Origin: JACQCF01 sp043742785
GTDB taxonomy: Bacteria; Omnitrophota; Gorgyraeia; Zapsychrales; Fredricksoniimonadaceae
NCBI GenBank assembly: GCA_043742785.1
Contig: JAYTXU010000041.1
Coordinates: forward strand, 1-33,490
Length of the DNA stretch: 33,490 bases
Direction of reading: 5' to 3'
The position numbers were made by a program, and so were the translations under genes. Positions within the stretch are counted from its first letter, which is position 1, and each line of letters starts with the position of its first letter. The notes below the pieces were generated by a model. That model was not told where the DNA came from and searched no databases. It saw only the letters and a list, made by a program, of their open reading frames with translations. Below, in pieces: positions 1 to 8,450 of this stretch.

Positions 1-1
1 T

Positions 2-535
2 AATTTAGAAATGTCTATCTCTCAAAGTATCGTTAAAGTTGCTTTGCAAATTAAACCAGATCAAGCAACCTTGGTTCCTGAAAAGAGACAGGAAATTACA
101 ACCGAAGGTGGCCTAGATGTTGTTGCAGGCCGTAAACGTTTACTGACTGTTTGTGATCAACTACAGCAAAAAGGAATTGTGGTTAGTCTTTTTGTAGATC
201 CTGATAAAAAGCAAATTGAAGCCTCTAAAGCATTAAATGTCCCTATGATCGAGTTGCATACAGGATCTTATGCAAGGGAGTGTGTCGGCCGAACAGAAGG
301 CAGAGAGTTTGCTAAAATAAAAGCAATGACAGCTTATGCTTTAAAATTAGGATTGATTGTTAACGCGGGTCATGGGCTTAATTATCATAATACGTCTGCC
401 ATTGCTTGTATCGCTGGGATGGAAGAATTGAATATTGGTCATTCCATTGTTTCACGGGCGGTTTTCGTGGGTTTAAAACAAGCGGTTAAAGAGATGTTAC
501 AAATTATTAAAGGTGGGAATCCTCTTCGGGGTTAG
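2..535 (+). CDS. pdxJ: Pyridoxine 5'-phosphate synthase, 5' end outside window
   Basis: PdxJ condenses 1-deoxyxylulose 5-phosphate with 3-amino-2-oxopropyl phosphate to give pyridoxine 5'-phosphate (DXP-dependent vitamin B6 pathway, cytosol). The reading frame is already open at base 2 (N-L-E before the first ATG at 11), matching the NLEM segment that lies mid-protein in E. coli PdxJ. The ATG at 11 is therefore internal and roughly the first 65-70 residues lie upstream. Visible family motifs are LVPEKRQEITTEGGLDV, VSLFVDPD, IELHTGSYA, VNAGHGLNYHN (with the conserved His) and LNIGHSIVSRAVFVGL near the C-terminus. The stop is 13 bases before acpS, the pdxJ-acpS order seen in many bacteria. No lesion is visible in the part shown. 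Confidence 0.95.
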   Translation, partial: NLEMSISQSIVKVALQIKPDQATLVPEKRQEITTEGGLDVVAGRKRLLTVCDQLQQKGIVVSLFVDPDKKQIEASKALNVPMIELHTGSYARECVGRTEGREFAKIKAMTAYALKLGLIVNAGHGLNYHNTSAIACIAGMEELNIGHSIVSRAVFVGLKQAVKEMLQIIKGGNPLRG

Positions 536-548
536 GCGGGATTCATTT

Positions 549-896
549 ATGATAATAGGCATAGGCACAGATATTATTGAAGTCAGCCGTATTAAGAAAT
601 CTGTTGAACGTTTTGGAGATGATTTTTTAAAGCACATATTAACTGATAAAGAAATTACTCATGCCAAGCGATTTAAAAATCCTTTTGCGCATTTAGCTGG
701 ACGTTTTGCGGCGAAAGAAGCTATTTTTAAAGCTGTTGGAGATCCTAAGTTGTCTTGGCATGATGTGACCATTACTAATGATAAACAGGGAAAGCCTGTC
801 TGTTATCATCGAAGGGCCAATTTTAAGAGGAAAATCTTACTGACCATTTCTCATTCTAAAAATTATGCCACGGCCTTCTGTATTGTTACGTCGTAA
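549..896 (+). CDS. acpS: Holo-[acyl-carrier-protein] synthase
   Basis: AcpS transfers 4'-phosphopantetheine from CoA to the serine of acyl carrier protein, activating it for fatty-acid synthesis. The 115-residue product is close to the usual 115-126. It starts with the N-terminal GIGTDIIEVSRIKK strand, whose Asp is the Mg-binding residue of the family, and has the RFAAKEAIFKAVG helix with the second metal-binding Glu. It ends in ISHSKNYATAFCIV. The frame is open further upstream (to 513), but the ATG at 549 begins exactly where family members begin and lies 13 bases after the pdxJ stop. Its last 32 bases overlap the inferred start of nnrD. Confidence 0.95.
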   Translation: MIIGIGTDIIEVSRIKKSVERFGDDFLKHILTDKEITHAKRFKNPFAHLAGRFAAKEAIFKAVGDPKLSWHDVTITNDKQGKPVCYHRRANFKRKILLTISHSKNYATAFCIVTS

Positions 897-1709
897 TCCT
901 CATTTAAATAAAAAAGATTTTGGCCATGTGTTGGTCGTAGCAGGATCCCCTTCAATGCTTGGGGCATCAGCTTTGTGTTCACTGGCAGCCATGCGTTCTG
1001 GTGCTGGTCTTGTCACTGCCGCTGTTCCAAAAAGCCTTAATTAAACCCTTCAAAAGAAAGTCTCTAATGTGGTTATGACCTTGCCTTTGCCCCAAACCTC
1101 TGGGGCTTTTTTTCTTTTAAAGCGTTTGATGTTCTTAAAGAATCTTTCCTAAGATTTAATGCGGTTGCGATTGGGCCTGGGCTAGGTTTAAACACTAGTA
1201 CGGTTAAGTTTATTTATAAAATGGTAGAGCGCTATCCTGGACCGATGGTGGTAGATGCAGATGCTTTAAATGCTGTAGCTTTGAATCCGAAGATCTTACT
1301 TAAAAGCAGAGGTGTAAGAGTATTAACGCCTCATGTGGGAGAAATGTCTCGTTTGACAGGAAAGACCGTTGCGGGGATTGAAGCTAATCGTAAGAAAATA
1401 GCTTTAGATTTTGCCCGTCAATATCATTGTGGTATTGTTTTAAAAGGTCATCGGACTGTAGTTGCTTCTAGCCAAGGGAAGATAGCTATTAATGCCACTG
1501 GAAATGTGGGAATGGCTACGGCTGACAGTGGAGATGTTCTTTCAGGAGTCATTGCAGCTTTTTTGGGACAAGGCATGGATTTTTTTGAGGCTGCTAGGTG
1601 GGGAGTTTATTATCACGGGTTAGCAGGGGATTTAGCTGTAAATCAAAAAACTAAGTTTTCATTAACAGCAGAAGATATTATTAATTGTTTATCTTCTATA
1701 AAAGTTTAA
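865..1709 (+). pseudogene. nnrD: ADP/ATP-dependent NAD(P)H-hydrate dehydratase, broken by a stop and a frameshift
   Basis: NnrD repairs hydrated NAD(P)H with ADP or ATP. Only the dehydratase (YjeF C-terminal, ribokinase-like) domain is present; there is no epimerase domain. The start is inferred at ATG 865 inside acpS (MPRPSVLLRRNPHLNKK), leading into DFGHVLVVAGSPSMLGASAL and AAMRSGAGLVTAAVPKSLN. An in-frame TAA follows at 1042-1044, where homologues read on (SLN-x-TLQKKV). Homology continues to LPLPQTSGAFF, then moves to another frame at the T7 run 1107-1113, as if one T were missing. From there SFKAFDVLKESFLRFNAVAIGPGLGLNTST continues into VVDADALNAVA, LTPHVGEMSRL, LKGHRTVV and GNVGMATADSGDVLSG. 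The last motif is normally GNPGMATGGSGDVL; the GG-to-AD change fits loss of constraint, though the catalytic Asp remains. Two independent lesions suggest a real pseudogene, but assembly error is not excluded. Confidence 0.85.
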
Positions 1710-1739
1710 TGCTTTCCAAATTAATTTTGTTAAACTTTT
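1700..1739. terminator. Possible bidirectional terminator between convergent genes
   Basis: A perfect 10-bp inverted repeat (AAAAGTTTAA / TTAAACTTTT) flanks a 20-nt loop. T-runs follow the right arm on + and the complement of the left arm on -. The stop codons of nnrD (1707-1709) and of the opposing methyltransferase (complement of 1730-1732) lie within the two arms, so the ends of both genes form the stem. It is AT-rich and so only moderately stable; termination is inferred. Confidence 0.4.
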
Positions 1740-2605
1740 TGTGCAAAAACAAACATTTCGCCTACGTTGAAGGGAAACACTTTTTTTTCCAAGGCGGGCA
1801 TGCAGCTTAATAGCGCCCCAATAGATTTATAAAAGACATGGGGATGAGATTCAGAGTGCCTGCGCAGCATTTCTAAACTAATGTATTTTTTTGCCCAACC
1901 TTGTTCCTTAGCAGAAAAGCCAGTTTCTTTTAACAGTTGATTCATGGATTGAGGGGAGTATAAAAGCAAATGTTCTTGGACAAAATGCGGCCATTTTTCT
2001 TTTAATATAGTAAAACTTAATGTATTAATATTTGGGGTAACAAATAAAATTCCTCCTCCAGGGATTATTTTTTTCCATAAAAGTTTTAAGAAATCAACGG
2101 GTTGAGGGATATGCTCGATCACATCAAACAAAGTGACCAATGAAAAGAATTCATTAGGGAACATATTGTCATTGAGATTCCCTACTTGAATAACGTCAGT
2201 TTTTATGAGTTCTTTTGCCATTTGAGCGGCTTTTTCATTAATTTCTACTCCAAAAACTTTCCAACCTCGGTTTTGGGCAACTTTTAAAGCCACGCCCGTT
2301 GCACAACCAACTTCCAAGAGATTTCCTTTAGGAATAAATTGTTCAACCCAGTGGAAATAGTGTTCTGCTGTTTGTTCCCTAGCCCTAGTAATATTAGGAT
2401 TGATGGTATCTTGGCTTCTTCTTAAAATGTAGTCTTCATTATATATTTCTTCCGCTTTAAAGAAAACTGTTGGATCTTGAAAAATGAGGGAACAAACGGT
2501 GCATTTAAAATAAGAGATTTTTTCATTAGTTGTTTGAAGGGTTAGACAGGGAGCGTATTGATTTGCACGACAAACAGGACACGATATTGACACGTTATTC
2601 TCCAT
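1730..2605 (-). CDS. Class I SAM-dependent methyltransferase with N-terminal zinc-ribbon
   Basis: This 291-residue protein has a Cys-x2-Cys pair near residue 9 (CPVCRANQY) and another near residue 35 (CTVCSLIF), typical of the small zinc-ribbon that precedes many Methyltransf_23-type enzymes in polysaccharide and lipid loci. The SAM-binding Rossmann motif is LLEVGCATGVALKVAQNRGWKVFGVEIN (about residues 97-124), followed by LFDVIEHIPQPVDFLK (motif II region) and GGGILFVTPN. The specific substrate cannot be told. It stands divergent from the GT9 gene and next to an envelope-glycan cluster, so a sugar or lipid-linked acceptor is plausible. The upstream strand carries an extended -10-like TGATAAAAT about 15 bases before the ATG. 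Confidence 0.85.
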   Translation of the reverse strand: MENNVSISCPVCRANQYAPCLTLQTTNEKISYFKCTVCSLIFQDPTVFFKAEEIYNEDYILRRSQDTINPNITRAREQTAEHYFHWVEQFIPKGNLLEVGCATGVALKVAQNRGWKVFGVEINEKAAQMAKELIKTDVIQVGNLNDNMFPNEFFSLVTLFDVIEHIPQPVDFLKLLWKKIIPGGGILFVTPNINTLSFTILKEKWPHFVQEHLLLYSPQSMNQLLKETGFSAKEQGWAKKYISLEMLRRHSESHPHVFYKSIGALLSCMPALEKKVFPFNVGEMFVFAQKV

Positions 2606-2687
2606 TCGGATATTTTAATTATTTTATCAGATACTGGGTATTGTATTAGAAATATTTGAATTTTATTTATAAAGTATCGAAACAGAA

Positions 2688-2696
2688 TGATACTAT
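2688..2696 (+). promoter_or_regulatory. Extended -10 promoter element for the GT9 gene, leaderless-type spacing
   Basis: TGATACTAT fits an extended -10 box (TG-n-TACTAT). Only seven bases separate it from ATG 2704, so the transcript would start at or just before the start codon. No -35 match and no Shine-Dalgarno sequence is visible. Confidence 0.5.
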
Positions 2697-2703
2697 ACAT
2701 ACT

Positions 2704-3924
2704 ATGCGTATTGAGAAAATTACAATTTTAAAGATTGTTGATCATTGGGTGGGAGGGCCAATTTGTATAGCTTTAGTGTTGTTCCACCGATTAACGCATC
2801 CATTTTATAAAACGCATTTATCAGTTCCTTTTAAAGATATTCCTCCTAAAAAGATCCTTTTAATCAAGTTTATTGGTATTGGTAGTATCACCTTAGCCTC
2901 TTCAATTATTAGTGATATTAGAAACCAATATAAAGAAACAAAGGTTTATTTTTTGACCTTTAAAAATAATCAAGAAATACTAAGTATTTTATCTATGGCT
3001 GACAAGGTTCTTATTATTGATTATAAAAATCCTTTTGTTTTGATCAAATCTATTCTTCAGACTATCTTTTTTTGTTGGAGAGAGAGGATTGATGTTGTCA
3101 TGGATATTGAGTTTTATTCTAAATTTAGCACTATTATGTCTTATCTTTCAGGGGCTCATTGGCGCATGGGATTTTATTTAGCAAGATTTTGGAGAAATTC
3201 ATTAGTGAATATTCCCATTTATTTTAATTATAGCCGACACATCCTTGAGATATATTCTATGTTTTCCAAAGCCTTGTTGATTGATAAACCAAGTTTATAC
3301 CCTAAAGAAATTACTATTATTGATAAAGATAGATCCGAACTTTTAAGTATTTTAAATAATGATAATATTTTTGATTTGAAGAAGGTCATAGTTTTGAATA
3401 TTCATGCCAGCGATCTAGCTTTATGCAGGCGTTGGCCCTTAAAACATTTCGTTTCATTAGTGGAAATGTTTTTTATGGAATATAAAGATATGACTGTCGT
3501 TTTAACTGGAGCAAAAAGCGAAGCTTATTATTCACAAGAATTCTTACAGCTTTTACCAGTAGAATATCGTTCAAAGGTTATTGATTTAAGCGGCAAGCTT
3601 TTTTTAAAACAATTTCTGACCTTGTTGTCGCAAGCACCGCTTTTTATTACTAATGACACCGGGCCTTTTCATTTAGCCAAGGCGGTAGGGGCTAGAACTA
3701 TTTCTTTATGGGGTCCTGGTTCCATTGATTTATATGGTCCTTTTGGTAAAGAAAAAGAAATTCAAGATGTTATTTATAAACGGTATCACTGCAGTCCTTG
3801 CCTTTATATTTATAGAACTAATGCGGGATATTTTTGTAACGATAAGGCCCCTTGTATGGAGGATATACGTCCTGAAGAGGTTATGGTTCTTACTAGGAAA
3901 AGATTAAATCAGGGATTGGTTTAG
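2704..3924 (+). CDS. Glycosyltransferase family 9 (heptosyltransferase-like) protein
   Basis: GT9 enzymes transfer heptose or related sugars from a nucleotide donor to lipopolysaccharide core or similar acceptors at the inner face of the membrane. Seen here are KKILLIKFIGIGSITLASSIISDI (N-terminal Rossmann start), the C-terminal donor-binding block TNDTGPFHLAKAVGARTISLWGPGS, and a cysteine cluster (YHCSPCLYIY...FCNDKAPCMEDI) found at the end of many GT9 proteins. A hydrophobic segment (about residues 14-26) precedes the first domain and may tether it to the membrane. ATG 2704 is preferred (406 aa) because of the adjacent -10 box; a TTG at 2656 in the same frame would add 16 residues. It lies 4 bases before the next membrane glycosyltransferase. 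Donor and acceptor are unknown. Confidence 0.88.
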   Translation: MRIEKITILKIVDHWVGGPICIALVLFHRLTHPFYKTHLSVPFKDIPPKKILLIKFIGIGSITLASSIISDIRNQYKETKVYFLTFKNNQEILSILSMADKVLIIDYKNPFVLIKSILQTIFFCWRERIDVVMDIEFYSKFSTIMSYLSGAHWRMGFYLARFWRNSLVNIPIYFNYSRHILEIYSMFSKALLIDKPSLYPKEITIIDKDRSELLSILNNDNIFDLKKVIVLNIHASDLALCRRWPLKHFVSLVEMFFMEYKDMTVVLTGAKSEAYYSQEFLQLLPVEYRSKVIDLSGKLFLKQFLTLLSQAPLFITNDTGPFHLAKAVGARTISLWGPGSIDLYGPFGKEKEIQDVIYKRYHCSPCLYIYRTNAGYFCNDKAPCMEDIRPEEVMVLTRKRLNQGLV

Positions 3925-3928
3925 GTAA

Positions 3929-5452
3929 ATGCGGTTTAATTATAATTTAATTTCAAAATATCTTTATTTTGGTATTCTGGTTTTAGGTATTTTTATTATC
4001 TTTGTTGATTTTGCTTATTTGAAATTAAATACTGCTGATGGAAGCATATATTTAAGCACAGCAGAGAATATTGCTAGTCACAAAGGTTTTGTTGTCAGTT
4101 ATAATCTTTGCCAATTCTTTAATACTCTTTATTATCCTATTTGGCCCTATTATCAATACCTCTACACACTTCTTTGTTCGCTTCTTATTAAACATGGGGG
4201 AATCCTTCAAGTCATAAAAGCAAACATTTTATTTTTTGCCTTCAACGCGACATTGGTTTTTTATATGATTCGGAAACTAATGCCTAGTCGTTTGAATATT
4301 TTGTTTATTTTTTATTTAATTTTTTCTTTTAATTTCTATATTTCAGCTTTATATGTCTGGACAGAGCAATTTCATCTCTTCTGTTTTCTTGTAACCTTTC
4401 TTTTATTTCTTAAATATTCCAAACAACCTAAACACCTTGTATGGATAGGTTTTTTAAATGGTATTTGTATGTTAATTAGAGTGGCGCATCTTTTTAATTT
4501 TCTTGCTTATCTGCCTTTTATCTTTCTTCAGAAGGATTCATGGAAAATGAAGTTTAAGAGGGCTATTGCTTTTGCGGGAGGATTCATCCTTTTTTATGGC
4601 CTTTATCAATTATTTTGTTGGTGTTCATATCATGCATTTTATCCTCAATATGCACAACCTGGAGCCAACTATGGACAAGCATCCTATGTTGGAGGTCTTA
4701 TTTATAGTCCTGATAAAGTTGGTATACAAATCACCTTAGGACCCGTTGTTTCTTTGTTGCATTTTTCATATATCAAACAACACCTGATAGATTTATTTCA
4801 TCAAATGCCTTTTTTCTTATTGCCTGCTTTGTTTTATTACTTTCTTCCTGAGAATAAAAAACAAGACGGAGGAATTATTGCGCTATGTTTTTATCAAAGT
4901 ATTCTTACCATCTTAGGGTATTCGTTTACTTATTATTGGTTAACGTATTCTTTTGATTCTTTAAGGTATTCATTAATTCCTTTTGTCTTGGTAAGTTTAT
5001 CTGGTTGGTACTGCCTGTATCAGTGGTTATGGAATTCAGAAAAGAAAGCCTTTAGATTAATTTGTATGCTTATATTAGTAAGTCTTTTAGTTCCAAATCT
5101 GTTTAAATTTATAAAATTTAGAAATATTTTAAACTATCCTAGGTGGGAACGTCCTTATTACAGGGACCTTTTTGAAAGTTATCGTTGGATCAACAGTAAT
5201 CTTCCTAAGGAAGTCTTAGTGGCATCTAATGAAGATCAAGAAGCCTATTTTATGCATCGTCCATATATTTCTATCCCTCCTAACAGATCGTATAACTGCA
5301 CCAATCTTTATCTCTATAACAAGATTTACTCTCCAGATTATTATTTATTATCTTCACATATTTCCAATAAGTGTTTTGATTCCGGATTGTTTAAGTACGC
5401 TAATATTTTTTCTAATAAGACATTTAGAATTCTAGAAATAAAGAAAGATTAA
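3929..5452 (+). CDS. Polytopic membrane protein, GT39/ArnT-like glycosyltransferase candidate
   Basis: A 507-residue protein with roughly ten hydrophobic segments and a soluble C-terminal stretch of about 100 residues. The first helix is followed by an extracytoplasmic loop with an acidic residue (LKLNTADGSIYLSTAENIASHKGFVVSYN), the layout of GT-C enzymes (protein mannosyltransferase/ArnT type), which use polyprenyl-phosphate sugars. The sequence between helices is diverged and no motif fixes the substrate. It follows the GT9 gene by 4 bases and precedes a small protein and another GT-C-like protein, so all four are probably one operon for an envelope polysaccharide or glycoprotein. Family assignment is inferred from topology and context. 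Confidence 0.6.
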   Translation: MRFNYNLISKYLYFGILVLGIFIIFVDFAYLKLNTADGSIYLSTAENIASHKGFVVSYNLCQFFNTLYYPIWPYYQYLYTLLCSLLIKHGGILQVIKANILFFAFNATLVFYMIRKLMPSRLNILFIFYLIFSFNFYISALYVWTEQFHLFCFLVTFLLFLKYSKQPKHLVWIGFLNGICMLIRVAHLFNFLAYLPFIFLQKDSWKMKFKRAIAFAGGFILFYGLYQLFCWCSYHAFYPQYAQPGANYGQASYVGGLIYSPDKVGIQITLGPVVSLLHFSYIKQHLIDLFHQMPFFLLPALFYYFLPENKKQDGGIIALCFYQSILTILGYSFTYYWLTYSFDSLRYSLIPFVLVSLSGWYCLYQWLWNSEKKAFRLICMLILVSLLVPNLFKFIKFRNILNYPRWERPYYRDLFESYRWINSNLPKEVLVASNEDQEAYFMHRPYISIPPNRSYNCTNLYLYNKIYSPDYYLLSSHISNKCFDSGLFKYANIFSNKTFRILEIKKD

Positions 5453-5503
5453 CTTAATGAGCATAGGTTAGTAAAGAATATTAGGTTGTGGAGTAAGATA
5501 TTT

Positions 5504-5923
5504 ATGTCTGAATCAGTATTTAAAAAGCTTGTAGTATGCGCCTTGTTACTGCAAGTGGCTTTTAATTCTTCTTTTGATTGCAAGTTTATTAAAGAAAATA
5601 TTTTATTTTGGCCTTCTTTTCCTGGAGAATATTTCTTACCATTCAAACCGTTCTTTAGGGGAATTCGTGTAGTGGGATTTTATAGCGATTATGTATCGCC
5701 AATTAATAGGGAGATGGATTCAGATTTTCTCGTTGCTCCTCAAAGAGCACAATATGCTTTGTCACCAACAATTCTAGATTATTATCATCCTTTTTCTCAT
5801 GAGTTCATAATTTTACGTACTAAGAATGATTTTATTATAAGACAATTATTGTATTCCCTTAAGGCAACACTTATTGTTCGTTTTAAAGAAGGTTTTTGTT
5901 TGATTAGGAGAGATTTACCATGA
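5504..5923 (+). CDS. Small membrane-anchored or secreted protein between two GT-C proteins
   Basis: A 139-residue protein. ATG 5504 is preferred because GGAG sits about ten bases upstream; a TTG at 5486 in frame would add six residues. One hydrophobic N-terminal segment (FKKLVVCALLLQVAFN) could be an anchor or uncleaved signal. The remainder includes GIRVVGFYSDY, DSDFLVAPQRAQYALSPTILDYYHP and RQLLYSLKATLIVRFKEGFCLIRRDL, which look like the extracytoplasmic C-terminal part often fused to GT39-type membrane proteins. This may therefore be a detached accessory domain of the flanking glycosyltransferases. It overlaps the next gene by four bases (ATGA). No specific function is recognised. Confidence 0.6.
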   Translation: MSESVFKKLVVCALLLQVAFNSSFDCKFIKENILFWPSFPGEYFLPFKPFFRGIRVVGFYSDYVSPINREMDSDFLVAPQRAQYALSPTILDYYHPFSHEFIILRTKNDFIIRQLLYSLKATLIVRFKEGFCLIRRDLP

Positions 5924-7218
5924 TATGTTTAGTTCCATTTATTTTTGCTGTTTATATTGGATACCTGAGCTTTGTTCTTATTCATCGTAAAAATCCACAA
6001 GGATTCTTAGATATATTTATCTTATCGATATTTGGCATAGGGATTAGTGCGCAATTAGCTTTTTATCAAATAGCATTATGTAATCATTTTGATGGTTCTT
6101 TGTTGATTCTTTTAAATATTTTGATTTTGGCTATTTTAATCATGATAAGAAGTCAATTTACTAAGCAGAAATTAACGAACGTTCTTAAGGAAACCACTTT
6201 AAATGTTGTTTATTTTATTTTGGCTATAAGTTTTTTTTTATGGCTTTCTATTATTCTATCTACGCATAATCCTTATGGTGATTGGGATGCTTGGTCTTTT
6301 TGGAACTTACGTGCCAGATATTTGTTGCTTAGCGATGTAAACTGGAAAGACATTTACACTTGTTTTGGTTATGGTGTTAAACATCCTTGTCTATTGTCCC
6401 ATTGGATTTTATGGGGATGGACTTGGACGGGAGAGTCAACTTCTTTTCCCATCTTTACCACATCTATGCTTATGGTGATAACCGCAGGTATTTTAGTTTA
6501 TGGACTGATAGAATGGACGAGAAAACCATGGGTTTCTTTATTGGCAGGTGTTTATTTATGCTCTATCCCTTATTTCTTGACGCACAGTATCAGTCAATAT
6601 GCTGATATTATGGTATCTTTTTATTTATTGGCTTGTGTCTTAATGTTGATGCGTTTAATTAAAGATCCACAAGGGTCGCAAGCCATATGGTGTGGAGGAC
6701 TGCTTGGTTTATTGAGTTTTACTAAAGATGAAGGAATATTGGGTGCAGCTATATTACTGGTTCTGATAAGTATTTTTTTAAGAAAACAGAAGATAGATAA
6801 AATTCTAATTCCGCTGTATAGCGCATATGTTTTGATCTTTTGTGCAACATTGATGGTTAAAATATGGATGATGTCAACCCCTAGTGGCATTAATCATTTC
6901 GAATTTAAACATTTTTTTGAATGGCAGCGTTGGGTTTTGATTATCAAATATTTTTATCATGCATATGTTAATGGAGGGGTTATTCTTATTCCTGTTTTGA
7001 TTTGTTTTTGGCGAGTGCGTAATAAGTTTGACCGTTATGCTTCTTTTATAGTCAGTTTTATTATTATTTTTATTTCTTGTGGATTTATTTTATACGTATT
7101 AGACAAGATTGATTTGGCTTGGCGCTTGAATAGAACAGCGTATCGGGTGGTTTATCAAATCCTACCTTTGTTTATATTTCTTTTATTTTATTGCGTGTTT
7201 AAGAAACGAGATAATTAG
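5920..7218 (+). CDS. Polytopic membrane protein, GT39-family glycosyltransferase-like
   Basis: A 432-residue protein with about ten to twelve hydrophobic segments. After the third helix comes NPYGDWDAWSFWNLRARYLL, an acidic-aromatic motif typical of GT39-type membrane proteins in several uncultured phyla; the Asp in this loop would be the catalytic base. Downstream HSISQYADIMVSFYLLACVLMLMR and SFTKDEGILGA match the conserved second block. These enzymes move a sugar from a polyprenyl-phosphate carrier to a lipid or protein on the outer face of the membrane. It starts in an ATGA overlap with the small upstream protein, implying translational coupling. Substrate unknown. Confidence 0.7.
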   Translation: MICLVPFIFAVYIGYLSFVLIHRKNPQGFLDIFILSIFGIGISAQLAFYQIALCNHFDGSLLILLNILILAILIMIRSQFTKQKLTNVLKETTLNVVYFILAISFFLWLSIILSTHNPYGDWDAWSFWNLRARYLLLSDVNWKDIYTCFGYGVKHPCLLSHWILWGWTWTGESTSFPIFTTSMLMVITAGILVYGLIEWTRKPWVSLLAGVYLCSIPYFLTHSISQYADIMVSFYLLACVLMLMRLIKDPQGSQAIWCGGLLGLLSFTKDEGILGAAILLVLISIFLRKQKIDKILIPLYSAYVLIFCATLMVKIWMMSTPSGINHFEFKHFFEWQRWVLIIKYFYHAYVNGGVILIPVLICFWRVRNKFDRYASFIVSFIIIFISCGFILYVLDKIDLAWRLNRTAYRVVYQILPLFIFLLFYCVFKKRDN

Positions 7219-7222
7219 AATT

Positions 7223-7246
7223 AAATAGGTATTCAGGTGCCTATTT
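7223..7246. terminator. Possible terminator hairpin between convergent genes
   Basis: AAATAGGTA and TGCCTATTT form a 9-bp stem (one G-U pair) around the six-base loop TTCAGG, between the end of the GT39-like gene and the end of the phosphofructokinase gene; it overlaps the latter's stop by two bases. The U-tract is short, so termination is tentative. Confidence 0.4.
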
Positions 7247-8450
7247 ATAAGTGTCGTTCGATAGTTCCAGTCAGTTTCTCTGTTTGCGTATTGATTCTTC
7301 CAGCTACTCTTCCAAAACATGTACCCATCGCTTCATAGATAGCGACCTGATGAAGGTCTACGTGACGTTGTTTGATTGCTTCTTTAGTGTCTATGTAGCG
7401 AACGATTCCATTGCTTATTCCAGCGACGGTCACTCCGCTAATACCTTGATTTAATAGGATAAAGGCGCCAGATCCTACTTCTTTGCCAAAATTAACGTCA
7501 TAGGCGCTAGAGTGTCCGCAACGAACTAAATGACCAGGTGTTACTGCGCGGACTTCAGGGTTTTCATTGATTCCTTTGACAAACATGCCTGCATTTTTCA
7601 TTGCTTCTGGAATGCTTTTATCCGCTTTAAGGCGTTTGGTTAATTGTTGGCAGACATAATTGGCTGCACCTGCTAAACGTTTATGACCAAAGGCATCAAC
7701 AGGGGCGTTATCATCAACAATATCACTGCCGCTGGCATCTTTGATTCCTTCAGCAACAACAATCAAATAGGTTCCAGCGCGCACATCACTTTCCATAATA
7801 CGTTTAAAATAGCGCTGTTTCATATGTTGATAGAGGATATCAAAGTCACAGGGGATTTCAGGAATGATGATGGCATCTGCATCAGCAGCAACTCCGCCGC
7901 GAAAAGCGGTATGTCCTGCATAACGGCCAAAAACTTCCATGGCTAAAATACGTCTATGAGTTGTTGCTGTTGTTTTTAGATCTTCAACAAATGTGGCAAT
8001 TCGATTGATCGTTGAATCTGCGCCAACAGAATAGGTTTGGAGGTCTAAATCCATTGTCTTAGGAGCATGTACGCAGGGGATGCCATGTTCTATTAAATCG
8101 ATCATAACACTTCCAGAATCATCTCCACCGGAAATAATCAAACCTTCAAGCTTGAATTTCTCTAAACCTTTTTTAATACGTTGATATTTTTCAGGGTCTT
8201 CAATTTTTTTGATTTTAACACGGGAATGGCCAGCTTCAGAACCGGAGAGATTGGTATTAATTTTATCTAAGCGATCTTGGGTCAGTTCAGTCAGGTGGTC
8301 GAATTCAATTAAGTTATATAAACCAGCGTAACCATTAGGGATAATAAAAGAAGCAACTCCGTGAGCTCGAGCCATTGAGGCTGCTCCTTTGATAACGCCG
8401 TTAAGGCCCCCGCAGTCTCCACCTGAAGTAATAATACCAATACGTTTCAT
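7245..8450 (-). CDS. pfp: 6-phosphofructokinase, residues of the PPi-dependent type
   Basis: Phosphorylates fructose 6-phosphate at C1 in glycolysis. The 401-residue protein has the N-terminal phosphate-donor loop ITSGGDCGGLN, then ISGGDDSGS (109-114 region), PKTMDLDL (130-137), TATTHRRILAMEVFGRYAGH and PEIPCD. In E. coli PfkA the second residue after GGD and the residue before TIDND are both Gly (104 and 124); PPi-dependent enzymes have Asp and Lys there, as here (D111, K131). The catalytic Asp of TIDND is kept (D134), but Asn becomes Leu (MDLD). PPi use is inferred from these residues, not shown. A strong AAGGAG lies eight bases before the ATG. It follows recN on the same strand after a 139-base gap. 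A 6-phosphofructokinase of unusual ATP type remains possible. Confidence 0.85.
   Translation of the reverse strand: MKRIGIITSGGDCGGLNGVIKGAASMARAHGVASFIIPNGYAGLYNLIEFDHLTELTQDRLDKINTNLSGSEAGHSRVKIKKIEDPEKYQRIKKGLEKFKLEGLIISGGDDSGSVMIDLIEHGIPCVHAPKTMDLDLQTYSVGADSTINRIATFVEDLKTTATTHRRILAMEVFGRYAGHTAFRGGVAADADAIIIPEIPCDFDILYQHMKQRYFKRIMESDVRAGTYLIVVAEGIKDASGSDIVDDNAPVDAFGHKRLAGAANYVCQQLTKRLKADKSIPEAMKNAGMFVKGINENPEVRAVTPGHLVRCGHSSAYDVNFGKEVGSGAFILLNQGISGVTVAGISNGIVRYIDTKEAIKQRHVDLHQVAIYEAMGTCFGRVAGRINTQTEKLTGTIERHL

Noticed and set aside
1042..1113. Programmed frameshift or recoding in nnrD
   Set aside because: A plain TAA stop precedes the frame change, there is no slippery heptamer with a downstream structure, and NnrD is not known to be recoded.
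7683..7946. 87-residue open frame on the plus strand
   Set aside because: It lies opposite the conserved core of the phosphofructokinase gene, has no family motif or ribosome-binding site, and is a chance antisense frame.
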